A model generated the notes under the pieces. That model ran no database searches, was not told the DNA's origin, and worked only from the letters and a program-made list of their open reading frames with translations. 52,500 nt of DNA from Bigelowiella natans CCMP2755. Lineage: Eukaryota; Cercozoa; Chlorarachniophyceae. Within the stretch, counting starts at the first letter, position 1. Every line of letters begins with the position of its first letter. Made by a program: the position numbers and the translations under genes. Location: positions 52,501 through 105,000 of the forward strand of contig ADNK01001076.1 in the NCBI GenBank assembly GCA_000320545.1, read 5' to 3'. Below, in pieces: positions 49,114 through 52,500 of the stretch.

Positions 49114-51444
49114 GACTATTATTAGTTGACCTCCTGTAGTATCCCATCTTGTCGCCGTCGCTCTACATATCTTTCACCATAGTTTGACTCAGAGGTTTGG
49201 TGGTTGTTGTCGTTGCAGGGTATCAAACACGAGGGCAAAGCTGAGGTATAAATTTATTATCTCCAACTTCTATAAATCGGATAGCTTATTTGCCCGGGGA
49301 ATGAGACCGCTAATTTTCTCGGAGAAAGAATTCAAAGCCAACAAGGTATTGCGAGCTCAAACGTTCGACGGTGATATTTGGTTTCTAATACAGCCGTATC
49401 TTTATGATGACAATGAAATTATTTCAATTGACTTACATAAAAATAAGTTGCTTGTGCCTCTACTGTCTATTTATCTCTATCGATCAAGGTTGGATGGCGA
49501 CGATTCGGATCCAATGTATGCTATTTCCAAAGCTCTTCGCAAAAAGTCAGAGTAAAGGTAATGTGTATTCTCATTGCGAATTGAATATAGAAACAGCTAC
49601 AGATTTCCTGTTTGATCTTGGCAATTGATTTATGCACTGACTTCACACACACACACACACACGCTCACACCCATAATAGGGACATGAGAAGTCCTGTGGG
49701 ACTCTGATGTTTGACTTCGCCTTCCAACATTCGTACGACACGTGTTACGTGGCTATGAATTATCCCTATAGTTACTCTCATCTCATGCAAGGTTGTTTGG
49801 ATATGATGATGGTGATGATGATGAGTGTAAAACACAGTTACCAATGCAGAGAATAAGAAGAAGAATAAGAAGAAGAAGAAGAAGGAGGAGGAGGAGGAAG
49901 AGAAGAACAGAAAAAATGAACAAAAAGGAAAACAACTGATTAAATTTTCGAGCAAAAAAGATACACATGCAATGAATATTAAGTACGAAAATAATGTGAT
50001 ATACTTAATAATAATTTACACAACACACACACACACACACACACACACGCGCGCGCACACACACATTTGGGTGTGTGTTTATGCGTTTTTGTGTGTATGC
50101 AATGAGCACAATTGAATCTCACATATAGCTACCTACTACCCTGTCAAGATAACATCATTACATGGTTCCTTTTAGTAGTTTAACAGCTTTCCCCCTCATC
50201 ATCAGATTTGGATGCTTTGAAGAAAAATATTTACACAAACAACCACTTTAAGAGGTAGTATTGTTTGGCCTCCTCCTCGATAAAGCCAGTAAATACAGCC
50301 ACGCCTTTGTTATTCTAATGCACTTGAGACGATACGGACGACAACTAGCCCAATTTTCCACGTTAATTAATGGTCTCTTTGTCTCATAATCCTGGCAGAA
50401 AAATGCTTTGCAGAACCCTAGCGGGGAACTTGTGTCCATATCTTGTCGTTGAGCAAGAAATAGATGCTCCGGTGGTAGATGTTATTCGATGAATCTTTGC
50501 ATGAATATCATCATTATCCTCTTCCTCTTCCTCCTCCACCTCCACCTCCTCCTCCTCCTCCTCCTCCTCCTCCTCCTCACTGTTTACTACTATTAATCCA
50601 CGGTTCAGATACGATCTACCCGTACTCGTCCTTCCCTCGATATAGTGGTGATGGCACGAGTGCACCCGGGGGAGACAAATGCATCCTGGATGATGCGTGG
50701 CCTTCTCTACTTCCTCACAGATGAGCGAAACGAGGATGCAACCAAGCTGCGCTCGCAATGCACAATCCATGTCATTCCAATGCTCAATCCTGACGGCGTT
50801 ATCAATGGGAACTACCGGTGTTCCCTGGCGAACGTTGATCTTAATCGGAAGTGGGAGAATCCTAAGCGCCACGTGCAACCCACGATATACCACGCAAAGG
50901 AGCTCATCCGCTCATTGGCTGCCAAGAAGACGCTCGTATGTTCATTTTGCATTATTATTATTTTTATTATTTATTACATCAACAACACCGTCCTTGACCT
51001 TCCTATCCCCTCCCACATATTGATTCTCTCATGCTGCTGCTGTTTCACGGTATGAGTGTGTGTTGTGTTGGACTATAATCTAGGATCATATCTCCATTAA
51101 TGATGATGATGATGATGATGATGAAGATACTCAACAAGTCTCATCATCACCATCATCATCATCATCATCATTCCATATTGTACTAACTCTTGTTGTTTGG
51201 TGTACTTGTCATCGTAATGTGCAGATGTGCGTGATCGACCTTCACGGGCACAGTAAGAAGATGAACGTCTTCATGTATGGTTGTGCATCCCCTACTCTGG
51301 AGGAGAGAATACTACCACGATTACTTTGGGACAAGGTAGTAGTAGTAGTAGTAGTAGTAGGTAGTAGTGGTAGTAGTCGTAGTGTGTCACCGTTGTTGTT
51401 GCTGTTATCACTATGATATGATGCTACAACGTCCTAGCATTATC

Positions 51445-51478
<34 letters not shown>

Positions 51479-51698
51479 CATATAGTGATGATGGTTAAAG
51501 AACAATGCATTTTTTATGTGATAGCACGAATATTCTTGAAGTCTCCCCCCCCTTCCATCTTACACCGATATTCACACATCATGTTCTAATAATGCAGGGG
51601 CTGAATTTCTTCCAGTATAGCAGCTGCAGCTTTAATGTAGTATGTGAGCGGATGTGGTGTTGTGTGTAGAGATGCTAAAAGAGAGAGGGAAAGGGGGG

Positions 51699-51743
<45 letters not shown>

Positions 51744-52272
51744 TCTTTTCTTGTGAGTGAATCGTATACCCGACTTCGTCAAATCTCGAGTCTCAATGCT
51801 CAAGAATCGATGATATGGTGATCATAAGCGTCTATTTACTACCCTCCTCCTCCTCTTCCTCCTTTTGTACTCTTCCTTCCTTCCTTCCTTCCCTCTTCTA
51901 CCACAAAGATCGGAAAGAACAAGGAGGGGACAGCAAGGGTGGCACTATGGAAGGAGCTCGATGTTCTCTACTCGTATACAATCGAAGCTTCGTTCGCAGG
52001 TGGGCTGACAAAGAAATCACAATGATAACAATAACAGTGTGTGAGGAGGAGGAGGAGGAGAAGGAGCACATGTAACAGAATTTGATGATGTATGTGTGTG
52101 ATGATTCATATGGAACTTGTCGTACTCTCCGTTTATTCTCGAGCGATCGATCTGCTGCCCCTCCTCCTGAGAGAAGTAATGCACATTATCATCTTCTGTT
52201 CCAAAGGGGCCAACTTTGGCCGAAGACAAGGCCAACATTTCTCTCCCATTGATTATGCTGAAATGGGGTATA

Positions 52273-52309
<37 letters not shown>

Positions 52310-52500
52310 AAAATGATATCTTTTATCACAAGGCACAAGTAGAACAGGCCGCTTTACACATACACACTCGTGTTATTCATAATCGTGTAGGAGAAAACAA
52401 TCACTGACGATTCTCTTCCTCTTTCAACACATCATTACCACAAATGACAACAACAACAACAACAACAACAGGGCCATCATAGGACGCAGTATTCTCCGAT
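47945..52500 (+). CDS. Cytosolic carboxypeptidase (CCP/AGTPBP1-like, M14), 3'-truncated by the window
   Basis: Metallocarboxypeptidases of this family trim C-terminal or side-chain glutamates, classically on tubulin. Exons found: 47945-48153, 48239-48332, 48655-48758, 48917-48979, 49219-49345, 49489-49557, 49689-49791, 50206-50254, 50399-50471, 50609-50935, 51225-51335, 51598-51639, 51909-51999, 52207-52267 and 52472 onward. The N-domain reads TTLVFESRFECGNLQKAYQL, MQWFFF and VGWRRFGSNVCY. Catalytic features: zinc ligands His and Glu in ARVHPGETNAS, then MLNPDGVINGNYRCSLANVD and DLNRKW, third zinc ligand in DLHGHSKKMNVFMYGC, and catalytic Glu in YSYTIEAS. All key residues are present, so it should be active. 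Splicing between 48333 and 48654 is uncertain, and the start lies upstream of 47945. Confidence 0.9.
49078..49113. repeat. (ACT)n in a carboxypeptidase intron
   Basis: About 11 ACT units lie in the 48980-49218 intron. Confidence 0.9.
50010..50066. repeat. (CA)n(CG)n(CA)n in a carboxypeptidase intron
   Basis: An alternating purine-pyrimidine tract lies in the 49792-50205 intron. Confidence 0.85.
50519..50579. repeat. (CTC/TTC)n in a carboxypeptidase intron, upstream of an acceptor
   Basis: A 60 bp pyrimidine triplet tract lies in the 50472-50608 intron, about 30 bp before the acceptor of the HxxE exon. Confidence 0.85.
51336..51480. repeat. (GTA)n/(AGT)n tracts, the first forming a carboxypeptidase splice donor
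   Basis: Exon 51225-51335 ends GACAAG and the intron starts directly as GTAGTAGTAGTA. A second AGT tract follows at 51444-51478. Confidence 0.8.
51698..51741. repeat. (GA)n in a carboxypeptidase intron
   Basis: About 20 GA units lie in the 51640-51908 intron. Confidence 0.9.
52275..52307. repeat. (TA)n in a carboxypeptidase intron
   Basis: About 15 TA units lie just after the donor GTATAAAT of exon 52207-52267. Confidence 0.9.
52447..52471. repeat. (AAC)n ending in the acceptor AG of the last visible carboxypeptidase exon
   Basis: The repeat reads CAACAACAACAG and its final AG is used as acceptor. The next bases continue the protein in phase as AIIGRSILR. Confidence 0.7.

Noticed and set aside
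50384-50893. Minus-strand ORF of 169 codons
   Set aside because: It is antisense to the carboxypeptidase catalytic exon and contains repeat-derived poly-Glu. The plus strand carries clear M14 motifs.
1-52500. CRISPR arrays, operons, ribosome binding sites, prophage
   Set aside because: Direct repeats here are microsatellites or HSE units without unique spacers, and all genes are spliced eukaryotic genes.

Overview
This is nuclear DNA of an intron-dense microbial eukaryote. Genes are cut into short exons (about 20-330 bp, one of 4.4 kb) by mostly 40-150 bp GT-AG introns, and the products are purely eukaryotic: 14-3-3, COG1, a Furry/MOR2 scaffold, Ufd1, NatA-type N-acetyltransferase and a tubulin-type cytosolic carboxypeptidase. 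Simple-sequence repeats are very dense, especially right of 24 kb. A flagellate or alga-like protist would fit, but the lineage cannot be fixed from the sequence. No operons, prokaryotic genes, CRISPR arrays or intact transposons were seen. Gene models below were built by hand from homology, open frames and splice-phase matching. Where exon sums are quoted, they are divisible by three.

Layout. 0.1-0.3 kb: 3' exon of an unknown + gene. 1.4-2.3 kb: small unknown + gene. 3.0-5.4 kb (-): PDZ-like plus PH-like protein. 5.4-6.6 kb (-): unknown protein, only 47 bp from the previous gene. 6.7-8.4 kb (+): unknown acidic protein with a GC-AG intron. 9.4-10.3 kb (-): organellar ribosomal protein uS15. 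12.0-21.6 kb (+): Furry/MOR2/Tao3 giant scaffold of about 2,800 residues. 23.2-25.5 kb (+): NAA10-like acetyltransferase. 27.0-31.1 kb (-): Ufd1 domain fused to a tandem zinc-finger tail, 17 exons. 31.8-35.6 kb (+): Gfo/Idh/MocA (dihydrodiol-dehydrogenase-like) oxidoreductase, 16-18 exons. 37.6-41.9 kb (-): COG1. 42.6-44.2 kb (+): unknown 198-residue protein. 45.8-47.1 kb (-): 14-3-3. 47.9 kb to the window end (+): cytosolic carboxypeptidase, truncated by the window edge.

The most striking non-coding structures are two. First, CTAG/GCATGC-rich palindromic islands of about 0.6-0.9 kb lie in every convergent (3'-3') intergenic gap and in the one large tandem gap, but in none of the five divergent promoter gaps. 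Second, a roughly 190 bp array of alternating GAA/TTC pentamers at 45.06-45.25 kb reads as an extraordinarily long heat-shock-element cluster. It lies between two convergent genes, not at a recognisable gene promoter. Microsatellites are also repeatedly used as the splice donor or as the acceptor tract of introns.

The genes are ordinary housekeeping, trafficking, polarity and proteostasis functions with no obvious shared pathway. They are arranged as alternating divergent and convergent pairs.
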